64,000 nucleotides of DNA from Anaeromyces robustus (lineage: Eukaryota; Neocallimastigomycota; Neocallimastigomycetes; Neocallimastigales; Neocallimastigaceae). Within the stretch, counting starts at the first letter, position 1. The number at the start of each line of letters is the position of its first letter. Made by a program: the position numbers and the translations under genes. Below are positions 16,369 to 31,431 of this stretch, one piece after another. The notes beneath the pieces were generated by a model. That model worked only from the letters and a program-made list of their open reading frames with translations, had not been told where the DNA came from and searched no databases. The DNA lies in contig MCFG01000331.1 of assembly GCA_002104895.1 (NCBI GenBank), forward strand, positions 16,017-80,016, in the 5' to 3' direction.

Positions 16369-16737
16369 TTATTAATACTAATTAAATTAGGAAATAATAA
16401 CAAAAAATGCTAAGTGCTATTAAAAATTATTTATACCACGGTTATTATTATCAATATACTTTGGATAAATAATAATAACAAGGATAATCAAAAATTATTA
16501 TAAATAAATATTATTTTTTATATATTTAATATTTAAATTCAAATTCATATTAGAGATATTAAATATTATTATCAATGTAATAATAATACTTAATATCAAT
16601 ATAATTATAAAAATCAATTATAAATACTTAGAGTTAAATATTTATCAATTATTATGCATAAATTATATTTATATTTAAAATATAACTTTGCGAAAAACCT
16701 TCTTAAATAATAATATTCAATTATAATTTAAGTATTT

Positions 16738-16740
16738 AAA

Positions 16741-16830
<90 letters not shown>

Positions 16831-16847
16831 TTTATTTTTATTATTAG

Positions 16848-16878
<31 letters not shown>

Positions 16879-16891
16879 CTTTAATTATTAC

Positions 16892-16952
<61 letters not shown>
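16738..16952. repeat. (TTA)n array, interrupted
   Basis: Two long TTA trinucleotide blocks of about 30 and 25 units, separated by a short imperfect stretch. Confidence 0.95.
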
Positions 16953-16954
<2 letters not shown>

Positions 16955-17036
16955 AATTCTTTTTCATAATTTTATAATAAATATATATAAAAAAAAAAAA
17001 TACTTAAATTATTTAATAATAACTTATTTCCATTCA

Positions 17037-17210
17037 ATGATTCAAAAACTTTTTTTTAACATAGGGCATATTAAACTATTATTTTATTATATATTATTTT
17101 TATATTCGTCAGATAACGTAGAAATAAGTAAGACATGGAATGTAATTCCGATGCATTCATGTGATAATATATATATTAAGTCTATATGTAAAAAAAAGTC
17201 AGATAATTAA
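17037..17210 (+). CDS. Possible small secreted protein or fragment, 57 aa
   Basis: The ATG frame of 57 codons ends in TAA. The first 23 residues are basic then hydrophobic (MIQKLFFNIGHIKLLFYYIL), like a signal peptide. The remaining 34 residues have a mixed composition unlike microsatellite translation, with two Cys (VEISKTWNVIPMHSC and IKSICKK). The DNA from 17100 to 17170 contains clearly more G and C than its surroundings. It may be a real small secreted protein, the first exon of something larger, or a relic of the secreted families found at 41-52 kb. I do not recognise it. Confidence 0.3.
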   Translation: MIQKLFFNIGHIKLLFYYILFLYSSDNVEISKTWNVIPMHSCDNIYIKSICKKKSDN

Positions 17211-18021
17211 ATTTTATTTTATATGTTATTTCAAATGTTAGTAGAATTTTTTTTTTTAAAGAAAAAAAAAAAGGATAAATAAACACTTTTTGAAAATATA
17301 TTAATTAATAAAGTTATTGTTTATTAATATTGTTGGAATGTGCTTAACTTTAATAACTTTTATAAAAAAAAAATAAAAAAATATAAAATTAGCTTTAAAT
17401 TATCATAATTATTTTAAAATTAACACGATTAGATTTTCTAAAAAAAAAAAAATCAAAATTAAGAAATTAAAGTGTCTTAACTTGTTTATTTTTGATCTTA
17501 AACTAAAATATAATTTATATAATTAAATAAAACAAAATAAAATAAAATAAAATAAAATAAAATAAAATAAAATAAAACAAAATAAAATTGACAATGACCA
17601 TTAACAATTAATAGTTAATAATGAAAAGGTTTATTATATTTAAATAAAGCTGTTTCATATTTTTTATTATATCTATTAATTATAATAAGTTTGATTTCTA
17701 TTGTAAATAAAATGATAATGGTGCATAAAGCAGATAATGATAAAAAACTATAACCATATAGATATTTATATATTTATATTTAAAATAGAATTTCATTATG
17801 AAAAGGACTAAAATTTTAAAATAAATTTAGCTAAATACAGGAATAGTTTTATTTTTTTTTTTTCTAATTTATGTAGGTTAGATTATTTTATTTTGATAAA
17901 TTAACAATATTTTAGATGGCAGTTGTTTTAAATATTAGATTTTGATAATTTGATATATTATTAATTAATATATATAGAAATTTAGTCTTTTTCTGTAGAA
18001 TATACAAGTAATAATCATAGA

Positions 18022-18341
<320 letters not shown>

Positions 18342-19074
18342 CAATAATTCAGTTTTTATAATTTTTATTATTTAATATTTTCTGTATTATTTGTTATTAT
18401 TTTTTATTATATGATATTTTAAATAATATATTTTATATTTTTTTTTTTTATAATTGTTTACAATTTATAGTATTTTATTATTAAATGAATTTTTTTATTT
18501 TTAATTAATATTAAATAGAAAGGATGAATATTTACAAATTATATTAACAAAAATATATAATAAATATAAATTATGAATAAATAGAAAAAAAAAAAGATTA
18601 AAATAATTATGTTTGTGTTATTTTTTTTTTTTCTGAATTAGATATAAATAAAAATATTTTTTATTATAAAAGAACAAGAATAAATTTTAATGAATTAATA
18701 ATAGATTTAAATTATGATAAATTAGAAATTCGTATTAATAATTTAATGAATATATTTATATATTTGTGTATATGGTTATATATTTGTATATATGGATTTG
18801 TGTAGTGTATAATTTATATATTTTACGTTTTGTATTAAAATTTTGATAAAAATGATATGAATTATTTTTTATATAACTTTAACAAGAATAATAAATATAT
18901 ATATATTATTTTAAAGTGATGTTTGAAATTTTAAAGATTGAAAGTGAATATATTTTATTTAACAAATATAATGATAATGATAATGATATATTTCATATAT
19001 ATATGTTATAAAAAGAATGAATGGATAATCCAAAAAATAAAAATTTTCTATTGTTTGTTTATTGTTTATCCTCT

Positions 19075-19750
19075 TTAATATTCGTGTTCTGTCATTATTG
19101 AAAAAAATTCTTGTTCATTAACTATATTTTTATTACCATAAAAAAATTATTTTATGTTAATGAATATACATAAATAATAATTGAAATATAATAATAATAG
19201 TATATATTTATAATAATATATAATAATAATATATAATAGTAATAATGATAATAATAATTGTATTCATATTAGAAAAGAAGATATAATAAAATCATTAAAT
19301 AATTTGTAAAATATATTTTAAATTGGAATAATAATATATCATATTTATGTATTGAATAAATAATAATTACTTTCACCATCTTGGTCTAAATCAAATTCAT
19401 CAATCATTGCTTGCAATTCTTCATCATCTAAATTTTCTCCTATTTCTTTAGCTATTTTTTTTAAATTTTTTAATGAAATCTTTCCTGTATTATCTTCATC
19501 AAATAAATGGAATGCTTTTTTCATTTCTTCCATTGGGTCTCTTTCAAGAATACGTTCTACCACTGTATTATTATTATTATTTTTTATTTTTCATTAATTT
19601 TAAACAAATTTTATAAAAGAATTTTTTGATAACAAATAATTTATATTATATTGGTTAAATTGATTTATAATTAATAATTATTCAATTGAGTTATAGAAAT
19701 ATAATATTTTAATAATATATAATATAATATATAGTATATAATATATCATA

Positions 19751-19809
<59 letters not shown>

Positions 19810-20321
19810 TAATTATATTTAATAATGTATAAATATAAGTATAAATATAAATATAAATATATATAATTTATGGAAGTGTGATATCCTTTTTTTTTTTCTT
19901 TTTTTTTTTTAATAAAATTTGAAAATTTTATACATACTGATTTTATAAAAATCATCATATTCAATTAATCCTTTTCCATTTTTATCATGTTCTCTTAATA
20001 TTTTTAACACTTCAGATTTTTTTACTTCAAAACCTAATGCACGCATAGCAACCTAAGTTTTATAATTAATATAAATATTTATATTATAGAAATAAATAGA
20101 AAAAAAGGAAAATATAAATTAATTTTTCTGTGAATTTGATGTTCATTTTTTTATTGATGAATTATTCATTTTCTACTTTTTATTACTTTTAATTCATGAT
20201 AATCTAAAGCAGAATCTTTATCTGTATCAAAAAGTTCAAAAGCTTCTTTTATTTCAAGTTTTTGTTCTTCAGTTGGTTCTTGTCTAAAATTACGTAATTT
20301 TTGTTTATATAAAATAGACAT
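19075..20321 (-). CDS. Centrin (caltractin)
   Basis: A complete 162-residue centrin. Exons in transcript order are 20321-20187, 20052-19938, 19562-19371 and 19121-19075, totalling 489 nt. Four EF-hands are visible: [36 protein letters not shown] and DLDQDGEINEQE. The inter-domain segments [15 protein letters not shown] and [13 protein letters not shown] (family: ERDPREE) and the end [11 protein letters not shown] are centrin hallmarks that separate it from calmodulin. The last exon is only 47 nt; reading through its donor would give a spurious early stop in place of the fourth EF-hand. Centrins are Ca2+-binding contractile proteins of basal bodies and centrosomes, which fits a zoosporic organism. 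EF-hand 1 ends its loop in DYHE rather than the usual E at the same spacing, so its Ca2+ affinity is uncertain. Confidence 0.96.
19757..19809. repeat. (AAT)n array in centrin intron 2
   Basis: About 17 AAT trinucleotides inside intron 19563-19937. Confidence 0.9.
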
Positions 20322-20928
20322 TTTTCTTTTTCTTCTTCAAAAAAAATTTTTATATTATTTTATTAAAAAAAACTTTATATAAAGTATTATATCAACTGGA
20401 AAGGAAAGTATGAAGATATTAAATATTATATAATTTTTAATTTTTTTTTTAATTAATAATTTTTTTAAAATATTAAATTTTTATTAAATTTAAAATATAA
20501 AAAATTTTTTTAATAAAGTAGTCATTAAATATTTTAATAATATTTATACTATAATTAATTACTAATCCGTTGTAATCTTATTTTTGAATAAATTATTATT
20601 ATTATTATCACTTATTTTTTTAAAGAGTAATTTTATTATATTCAAATGTTATGAATAAGTTGGTATATTTAAAATATGTAATTATTAATTAAAAAAGATA
20701 ATATATAAATAAATATATTCTTAAAAAAAAAAAAAACAACATATTTCAAAGATAGTAATAAGTAACACATATAATATTTTAATTAAAACATTTTATTTAT
20801 TATCATTATTATCATTTTTTTTTACAGTATTTATTCATTTTTATTTACATTCTATAAACATATTTTTGATTTTAATAATATATATTATATTATTATTAAT
20901 ATATTGTTTTATTTTTTATTCTTTCTTT
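20322..20928. other. Intergenic, centrin upstream / SMYD downstream
   Basis: AT-only sequence between two genes on the minus strand. It must hold the centrin promoter and the SMYD 3' end. No specific element can be picked out. Confidence 0.7.
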
Positions 20929-22125
20929 TTATTTTAATAAGTAAAGATGAAAACGTTCAAATAAATCTTTAACATAAGCATAAGCTTCAGTTTGATGATC
21001 AAATGTTACAGAAATATCAGATTCTAATTGACGTCGAATATCATAATAATGAATATTATTTAATTTTTCATTAGCTAAGGTCATAAAGGCATTCATTTCT
21101 AATTGATATATTTCTTGATATTCTAATATTTCAGTTAATACATTATTTAATAATTCAGCCATTAATATTGTTTTATAAGATGATGGTTGATTTGGTGAAT
21201 TATACCTTTCAATACAATATTGATAAAGTTTATAATCAATAATGGCTCTCCTACCATAAAATTGACTAACGGCATCTAAGTCTTTTTCATTTGATGTTGA
21301 TGTTGATGATGTAGGTATTAATTTCATAGAGTTTTCATTGGTATCTAAATAGGGTACTTTTTGAATGGAAAGAAGATGTCTTTGATTTTCTAAATTTTGG
21401 TATATATAATAATTTTTTGGATGAAAAAGTTTTTCTTGTTCTTGTAACAAATTTTTCAATAATAATTCTTGGTCCTCTATATATATTATATTATATAATA
21501 TAATATAATTATTATTAGAAACAAAAAAATAATTAATATTAATTATAAATTTAATGATTTTTAGTTAAAAATATAATATTATTATGAACCTATAGTCATG
21601 GTTTGGGGTAAATGATCAATTTTATCAATTATAGATTTAACAGTATCTTCTATTTCTGGTGAAAGTGATTTTTGACATTTAGGACATGGATTAAACTCGA
21701 CTTTGTATAGAACATAAAAAATCCAATAAAATTAAATTAAATTAAATAAATAAATAAATAAATAATTTTTTTTATAACAATATTTTATTTCATTATTCAT
21801 AAAAGATAATTACCATGACTTATATATCCATCACAATCTTTTGTTTGACATTTAATTCCTTCTGCTGGATCTAAATAAAATTTATCCTTAATTTTATTTT
21901 ATTTTATTTATTTGTTATTATTATAATATTAAGTAATTTTGTTAATATTATTATTAAGTAATAATTATTTAATGATATAATCAAATGAAATATATAATTT
22001 TTTTTTTTTTTATTTTACCTTGTATTTTAAACATCTTTCACATTGACAAGTAAAGTAATAAATTTTATTTAAATATTCATGTCTCATTCTACAGGTATCA
22101 TATATTGAGCAATAATTTATGGTAA

Positions 22126-22176
<51 letters not shown>

Positions 22177-23976
22177 TAGGTATTATTTATTTATTAAATT
22201 ATAATATATTATTTTTATTATTTTTTAAGAAAAATGGAAATATGATGTTAGTACAGTATATTATATATTATATATATAAGTTATAATGAAATAAGAAATA
22301 TAATTTATATACTTCTTCATCTTTTTCAATATTTTGAATAGATTTTAAGTAAACGGTATTTCCTCTAAAATATATTGTACAATTTGGATTGCAATCATGG
22401 TTAATATTGGATAATTGAAGAAATAGTCCTAAATATATATATATATATATATAATATATTTTAATAAAAGAAATATTAAAAGTGATATTAATAATTATAA
22501 GTATATTTTCATATATATAAATATATTTATTAAATTAATATTTTAACATTCATAATATTTACCACTGGCATAATAATTTAAGTAACCATCAAATATACCC
22601 AAAACATTACAATTTACCTAAAATTTTATTATAAATGTACAAAGATATATTATAAATATTTAATTTTCCCTGTTGTATTTATATTATTTTATTATGTATA
22701 AAATTATTTTACTTTAATAATTTTTTCTATGAATGAATCAAGACTTCCTTGGTATCCTGAAAAAAATTTTTCTGCTGAAGCATATTCTTTCATATCATCA
22801 GAAATTTCTCCTTTATTATTGTTAAGATATTCTTGTCGGTCTTATTTTAATTATATATATATATATATATGTAATAGTTTTTTTTTTTTATAATTAAACA
22901 TATAAATTAGTATTATTAATATTTATATTATTTCTATTTATGTATTTATTTATATACTATTTATATAATATATAATAATAATAATAATAATAATAATTAG
23001 TAATAAAATATACAAAATGATATTTACGGTCAATTAATTCATTAAATAGTTTTTCATTCTTTATGTATGAATAATTATATTAGATATTGATGTATATATT
23101 TATCATATTTATCATATTATAATGTTTTATATATAAACGATATTAATAAAAGATTTTTTTAATTAAATTGAATTATTTCTTTATAAATTTTAAAATAGTT
23201 TACATTAGGATCTTCATTAATTTTTAAAAGTATTTGATTCATTAAACGACAATGATTAATTGCAGATTTCGGATGTTCTTTAATAAATTTACATTCAGAT
23301 TTATGATATTTAAATGCTTTTTTCTGACATTCCTTTTAATTTTATGTATATAATAAATTATTTTTTATTGAAAAAAAAAAAAAAAAAAAGAATTTTATTA
23401 TTTAATTTCATTTTCATTTTTTTTTTTTTTAATTATTAAAATATAATTAAAAAAAAAAAAAAATTAGTATTTAACTTAAAATTCATTTACTTATAAATAT
23501 ATAGTAATTACCCTTGAACAATAATATGAACTATGGCAACCTGCACAACGATAAAGTTTGGTTTTTTTAATTTGGTAACAATAATTACAATATTTATCAA
23601 GATATTCTTTTTCAATGTTTGAAGCTAATGCTTTTTCAGTTAATAATAATGTTCCTTTATTATATTTTCAATAACAATTACAATAATAATAACAATAATA
23701 ATAAAAAAAGATAAAGAAAAAGAATAAGAAGAAAACTATTATTAGTAATTATATAGTATTTTTTATTTGTATTACTACTTTTTTTTTAAATTATTAATTA
23801 ATTTGTATTATATTAATTATTATCATTTATTATTATTATTATTTTTTTTTTTCATGTTTATTTAAATATATTATACCTTTTTTTATATTTGTTAAAGCAA
23901 CAACTTTTCTTCTTTTTGTATTTGACTTTTTAATAGAAAGTTTTTCATTTATATTTCTTATAATAGAATCATCCAT
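20929..23976 (-). CDS. SET and MYND domain protein (SMYD family lysine methyltransferase)
   Basis: The product has 513 residues from eleven exons: 23976-23877, 23654-23512, 23332-23204, 23058-23028, 22840-22713, 22617-22563, 22428-22313, 22126-22019, 21886-21814, 21700-21590 and 21476-20929, totalling 1542 nt. The SET domain is split as in SMYDs. The N-terminal part has RRKVVALTNIKKGTLLLTEK. A MYND finger follows at about residues 57-97 (CNYC, CAGC, CSREC, HKSEC). The catalytic SET half contains the NINHDCNPNC substrate/AdoMet motif and ITINYCSIYDTCRMRHEYL. A Cys-rich post-SET (CQCERC) comes next, then a second zinc-like set (CQTKDCDG, CPKC). The C-terminal 180 residues are helical, as in the SMYD C-terminal domain. 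SMYDs methylate histone or non-histone lysines. The target cannot be predicted. The tyrosine of ITINY is present, so it looks catalytically competent. Confidence 0.93.
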
Positions 23977-24803
23977 TTTAAAATAAATCCTTTCTTATTT
24001 TTTTTTTTTTATTTTTTATTTTTTATATTTTAATAAGAAATTTGAAATATCAATTGTAATTTTTTTAATTTATATTATTATAATAATTTTAATAAGAAAA
24101 ATGGATCATCATTGATTGAAAATTTCAAAATATTTTAATTAATTTTTACATCAAAAATTTAAAAAAGAAAAAAAAAAAAAAAAACACTTGTGTAACATTG
24201 TCATAAAAAAATAAGATCTATACCAAAAAATCCATACAAAAGAGTTTTTAAGTATAATTTTCTATAAAACTGTTTATGTTACTTGAAAAGTTTTATTTTA
24301 ATAGTTTATTTTTTTTATTTAAAAAATAATTTAAACTTTTAAAATATAAATTATTAAAAAGAAAAAATACATTCATTTTATAAATAAGTTATAATTATAT
24401 ATATTATAATTATATCATAATATTAATATTTTTATTTTTTTTTTTTATTTTTTTTTTTTTTTATAAAAATATAGCATATTCAAATAATTCTATTTAAATA
24501 ATAGTTTTTTGATGATAGTATTAATTTTTTTTTCTTGAGAAAAGATTATTTATATTATATATAAATTTTATATATTATCCATATCACAATATTTTAGATT
24601 TTATTATATGGAATCATTTTAATATTTTGATAATTCTTTATCAATTAATCTATTTAAAATTAATTATAAATTTAAAAATAAATAATTATGATATATATTA
24701 GATTTAATTATAGTATTTTATACATAAAATTATATATATTATATATATGAAATGAGAAAAGTAATAATATATATATATATATTACATTTTTAATATTTAA
24801 TGC
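23977..24803. other. Intergenic, AT-rich
   Basis: The SMYD upstream region and the 3' flank of the Asn-rich gene. Homopolymers and TA runs only; no gene seen. Confidence 0.7.
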
Positions 24804-26815
24804 TTACATTATTTCATTTTGATAATATTTTATTTGAGAAGATATAAATTGAAGAAAATTTTTACTGGAAAAATTATCATTAAGATTATCATTATTTTTA
24901 ATAGTTGTATTCATCCAATTTTGTTCACCATTATGTTTATTGTTAATGTCATCAGTATTAGAATCATTTGAAGAATGATGATTATTTAACTTATTATTAT
25001 TATTAGAATTAATTACTTTATGTTCTTTATTTGTTATACATTCTAATGAATTCTCCTTTGAATTTATAGGTTGATTTGTTGATACTTTATTATTATCATA
25101 ATTATCATTAATACTATTATTAGTCATGCTATTTAAATTATTTTCTTGGATAGATTTTTCATTTATTTCTTCTTTAGAAGTTTTATTAAATTCTTGTTTT
25201 TGATTCAAATTTTTTCCTGGATTTTCGCTTTTTTTATTTATATCATTAACTATATTATTAATAGATGGTGATACTGTCTTGGAATTTATATCGATATTGG
25301 TTTTCTCCAAAATATTATTATTGTAATTATCATTATTTTTATTATTTTTATTATTGTTATTATCATTTTTCATATTAACATTTACTAAAGAAATATTATT
25401 AAAGGATAATGAATAAAAATCACTTTTTTCCATAGATTGATTACTTAAGATTCTATTTTTTTGATCAATATTATTTTTTATATCTATTTTTTCTTTATTA
25501 GTTATATTTAAAAAATCATTTTGATTAATGATATTATGAATACTAGTTACTATTTCATTTATATCTGTATATTCCTTATCAAAATAAAATTTTATATCAT
25601 TTTCACTTTTTGAATATTTTTTATCTTTAATAATTTCATTTTTTTCATTAAATTTTATACATGATAAATTATCTATGAATTGTTGTTTTGTTTTATTATT
25701 ATCATTATTAGAATATTGTTTACTTTTAACAATATTGTTAGTTGTAATACAATCAGTTTTAACATCATCATTATTGATTGAATTTTCATTATCAATAGGG
25801 TTAATATTACTGTTTGTAGTACTTCCATCTCTTTTTTCAATAATATTTTTTTCTTCATTAATATTTCTTTCATCAGTATCTTTTTCTTCATTATTTCTTT
25901 CATTAATATTTCTTTCATTAGTTTCTCTTTCTTCATTATTTCTTTCATTAATATTTCTCTCATCAGCATCTCTTTCATCAGTATCACTTTCATTAATATT
26001 TCTTTCATTAGTATCTCTTTCTTCATTATTTCTTTCATCAATATTTCTTTCATCAATATTTCTTTCATTAATATTTCTTTCATTAATATTTCTTTCATTA
26101 ATATTTCTTTCATTAATATTTCTTTCATTAATATTTCTTTCATTAATATTTCTTTCATTAATATTTCTTTCATCAATATTTCTTTCATCAATATTTCTTT
26201 CATCAATATTTCTTTCATCAATATTTCTTTCATCAATATTTCTTTCATCAATATTTCTTTCATCAATATTTCTTTCATCAGTATCTCTTTCATTAATATT
26301 TCTTTCATTAATATTTCTTTCATTAGTATCTCTTTCATCAATATTTCTTTCATCAATATTTTTTTCATCATTATTCTTATTTATTTTATCTTCTTCATTT
26401 AAAATATATTTATTGTTTTTATTGGGTTTTGTGTTAGAATTTATAGTACTTTTACTATCTATAGCTGTGAAATATTCATTTTGATCACTTTCATTATTAT
26501 CGTTACTTTTATTATTTTTGGTAGTTTTTTCATTTACATCATATCTATTTGGATTATTTTTGATAATATTATTATTTTCATTATTATTATTCATATTAGT
26601 AGTATTACTACTACAATTATTACTATTTTGTTTATTGTGATTTGAAATACTGCTTTTTTCATTTAAATTAAGAGATACTTTACTACTATTCATTATTGTT
26701 TTTTTTAAATTTATATTATCATTATCTTCATTAATAACAGTTGTAGAATGATTATTATTATTATTATTATTTTTATCTGAATTGTTCTGTTGGTTATCTT
26801 CATTATTTAGAATTA

Positions 26816-26852
<37 letters not shown>

Positions 26853-29800
26853 TTCATTATGTAAATGTTGTTTTATATCTTCACTACTAGTTATTTTATA
26901 ATTATTATCATTATTCTCATTAGATGAATTTGAAAATTTTATTAATTTTATTATATTACTAGTAGTAAAACTATTAATACTATTACATTCACTTTTAGAT
27001 GAATTACTTTTATTTATTTTATTTTCATATTTATTCATATTATTGCTATTATTATCAGATTTATTACATTTATCTTTACTATTTGTTGTAATGTCATCAT
27101 CGATAAAGAAACTTTCATAAGTATTACTATTATTATCGGAAGGTACTATATTATTATTATTATTATTATTATTATTTTTATAATCATTGATATTACTATC
27201 AATTTTTGAATTTAATGAAGTATCTGATTTTAAATTTCTATTTTTACTGTCAGGATTATTTAAATTCATATTATTTTCGTTTATAACAGTTTTTGATTTA
27301 TTAATGATGTCAATGTTATTTATAATATTTGTTGTAATGTCATCATCGATAAAGAAACTTTCATAAGTATTACTATTATTATCGGAAGGTACTATATTAT
27401 TATTATTATTATTATTATTTTTATAATCATTGATATTACTATCAATTTTTGAATTTAATGAAGTATCTGATTTTAAATTTCTATTTTTACTGTCAGGATT
27501 ATTTAAATTCATATTATTTTCGTTTATAACAGTTTTTGATTTATTAGTGATGTCAATGTTATTTATAATATTATTTATATTATTATTATTATTGATATTA
27601 TTATTTTGTTTGATATTTTCTTCTTCATTCTCAATCATATAGCAATCAAAAATATCATTAATAATTACATTTTCATTTTCATTTTCATTTTTATTTATTT
27701 TATTATTAATTATTTCAATATCTTCATTATTATCTTTATTCATAATATTTTTTAATGATTGATTTTCATTGGAATCTTCATTTTCTATTTCTTTATTAAA
27801 TATATTTATAATATTTTTATTATTTAATGAATTATTACTTAATTTTTTTATATTATCTTTTTCAATTTTTTGAATATTAACATCATTATTGTTACCGTTA
27901 TCTTTATCATTATCCTTATTATTATTTTTATTAACTATGTATTCTTCATATATTTTTTGAATAATATTATTTTTTTCATTTTCATTTAATGATAATGTTG
28001 TATTGTTAAGTTTATCATCCATATCCATATCAAGATCTTTTAAATATTTTTCTTTAATAGCTAATAAGCGATCAATATTTGAAAGTGTATTTTCTAAAGA
28101 ATTATTAATATTACTTTTATTAGTTTTATTACTATTAAGATTTCTATTTTCTATATCTTCTTGGTAATTATTATTATTGTTTGATATTAAACTATTAGGT
28201 TGATTAATTAATACAGTAGATTCATGATTATTATTATTATTATCGTTATTATCATCATCAGTTAAAAAAACAGAAACTATGTCTACATTTTCAATATTTT
28301 CAGTATTTATTTTATTATTAGATGATTTTGGTAAATTATCACAGGTATTTATTTCTGTTTCATTTAACAATACATATTCTATTTCATTTTTATTTATATT
28401 ATTAATTATATTTTTTGTATTTGTATTTTTATTCATGCTCTTTTCATCCTTTGCTTTTTTATTACTACTTTTTGAAGAATTATAAATATAATTGTTATTA
28501 TCTTCTTTATTAATATTCATATTATTATTTAGTTTTTCATAATCATTACTTTTAGTTTTTCTATTTTCATTTAATGAGTTAACTAGAGATTCTTTTGAAA
28601 GAGATAACCTATTTAAATCCATTAAATCTGAATGGTTATTATAAATATTGGAGGAAGAATCTGCTAATTTAAACATAGAAAGCTTATTATTATTTTTTAA
28701 TGGTAAATCTAATCCATTTAGATATTTATCGCTAATATATTTAGTTCTTATATTTAATTCTCTTCTTTTAGCTTTTAGTTTATATTCAAAATCATCATCA
28801 TCATTATCTCCAAATATATTTATATTATTAATATTATTAATATTATCATTACCATTATCACTATTTGTATTACTATTACTGTTATTATCATCATTATTAT
28901 AGCTATCATTCATTTTTTTTGTATCAATTTGCTTTTCAAATTCTTCATCAATATCATATCTATATGTTATGTAAGTAATATAGAAAAGGAATAATTATTA
29001 TTAATGAAAAAAAAAATAATGAAGTTATTTGTTAATTATTTTATTATTCTAATATAATATAAATTATATAAATATACTTTTTTCTTAAACGTTTTAAAGT
29101 TTCTTCAACATCAGTTTGATTTTTTTGTTCAATGTGATTAATATTATTATTGATTCTAGATAAAATACTAATATTAAATAAATTAAATAAATTAATATTA
29201 GTATTGCATATTAAATAGTACTAATAAAATTATAATTTATTAGATTTAACAAATATGTTAACAACTTACTTATTGATATAACTTGACTTTAAATTATAAT
29301 TAATATTTATTAAAGATTTTATGTTAATAGATATATATAATATATTTATGTTATTATTTTTATGATTATTATTAAAAAAAGATATTAAAATATATTAATA
29401 TAGAAAATTTATTTTTATTTAAATGATTAATACTTACATTATTGGCAATAACACTATCAGATATAGAATGATGTAAATCATTATAATTAAATAATGAATA
29501 TTTATTTTTAATACGACTAATTTCGTTATTTTCTTTATAATTATTAAATTTAATTTCTAAATTTAATTTTTTATTAGAATTAAATGAAAGTTCAGAATTA
29601 TAATTGAATGGGGGTTGATTTCTATGAAAAAATTTTATATTCCTATCATCATCATTATCATCATCATTATTAATATTCATATTATTATTATTATTTTTCT
29701 TTTTATTCATTTTATTATTTGAATCTGATAATACAGATAAGGACAAATTTTTATATTTATCTAACAATGATTTCCTATTATTTTCTCCCTTTTTTTTCTT

Positions 29801-31392
29801 TGTTATTTTTATTAATGTTGACAAGGAACGATAATATTGATGTGGATCATTAGGGTATTGATGATAATTGTTTTGATGCAGATGCCGATATTGTTGTTGA
29901 TGACCATGCTGATGATGATAATGAAATTGATCTTCATTTAATGTATAATTATTTCTATTATAAAAATGTTCTTTTTTATTTTTATTAGATGTAATAGAAG
30001 TATTACTATCAATACTACTATTATTACTACTATTACTATTATTTATGTAATAATTATTTTTAACTTTTTTATTATTAATTTTGGTGTTATTTATATTTAA
30101 ATTTCTATCTTCATTATTTTCTTTTTCTTGCTCATCTTCATTATTGTTTTCTTTTTCTAGTTCATCATCATTATTACTATTATTACTACTTTGTTTAGTG
30201 TGATTATCACTCATTTTCATAATATTTTCACTATCTAATGAAAATTCTGATGAATTATTAAAAATATATGAAGAGGATGTTGAATTGGATCTGGGAATAG
30301 AATAAGAATTATGATTATTATTAAAAAATGGTAAAGAATTTTCATCATTTTCATCATTAATTATTTTTTTTTCATTTATAGTGGTATTAGATGATTGAGA
30401 ACTATTACTATTACTTCTAGATATTATATTAGAAGAAGAAGATGAAGAAGAAGATGGAGTTGTAGTTTTAGGAATGAATGATGATACATATGATTGAGAT
30501 AAAGATACAGAAGATGTTAAATTAATATCATTTTCAGTTTCAATTCCACTTTCAGTTTTACTTTCATTTTCACCTTCATTTTGACTTTCATTTTCAATTT
30601 CATTTTCACTTTCATTTTCATACTTATAATCATTAATATTATTATTTTTCTCTATTTCAAAATCTGATTTATTTTTAACTTTATATTTTTTATTTCCTTC
30701 ATTATTATTATTAATATCATTATCATTTTTATATTTTAAATGCTGAGTACGTGAAAATTTTGAGATTGGAATAAAAGATAAAGATTTATTTTTTTTTAAA
30801 AGTGTTGAATTTTTACTCGTTGTATTATTATTACTATGTTTTATTACATATATTAAATTATTTTCACTTTTGTTTTTCTTAAAAATTTTTGACGTTATTG
30901 GTAAATCATTCTCATTCTCATTATTATTATTATTATTATTATTACTATTATTATTATTATTATTATTTATACTTTTTAATTTTTTTTGAGTAGGTTTACC
31001 TAATGGACCACTTAATAAATCTTCTAAAAGTGGATTAAGATTTGTACTTGAAGAAGATGATTTTAATTTCATTTTCTTTTTTTTATTATTTTTTTCATTT
31101 TTTGTATCATGATTATTTTGATTGCCTTTATTTTTCTTTATATTAAAAGGTAAATTCTCTAGTGAAGATGAAGAATTCTTTTTTACTGAATAATTCCAAA
31201 CATTTTGTTTCTCTTCTGTAATTCTAGATATTTTATCAAATTTTAAATGAATTTCATCATTATCTGATGATGATGAGGAAATTGTACTAGTTCTCTATTT
31301 TTTTTAATAATATATATATATATATAAAGGTATTTTTAATTTTTTTAATAAATATATTAATATTTGATACGATTTATTTTAAATCAATTTTA

Positions 31393-31431
<39 letters not shown>

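Noticed and set aside
18617-18805. Coding-like stretch (ELDINKNIFYYKRTRINFNE, IIDLNYDKLEIRINN) without a start codon
   Set aside because: About 56 codons of Asn/Ile/Tyr-rich sequence; could be a gene relic, but cannot be separated from chance AT composition.
25673-26484. Long MKEIL-repeat (minus) and LSLIF-repeat (plus) frames
   Set aside because: Shadow frames of the 15-bp coding minisatellite; only the (D/N)ERNI frame joins a long coding exon.
28913-29372. Treating 24804-28913 and 29372-31469 as two separate genes
   Set aside because: Donor and acceptor sites plus a 17-nt exon join them into a single exact open frame and create a coherent coiled segment; retained only as an alternative.
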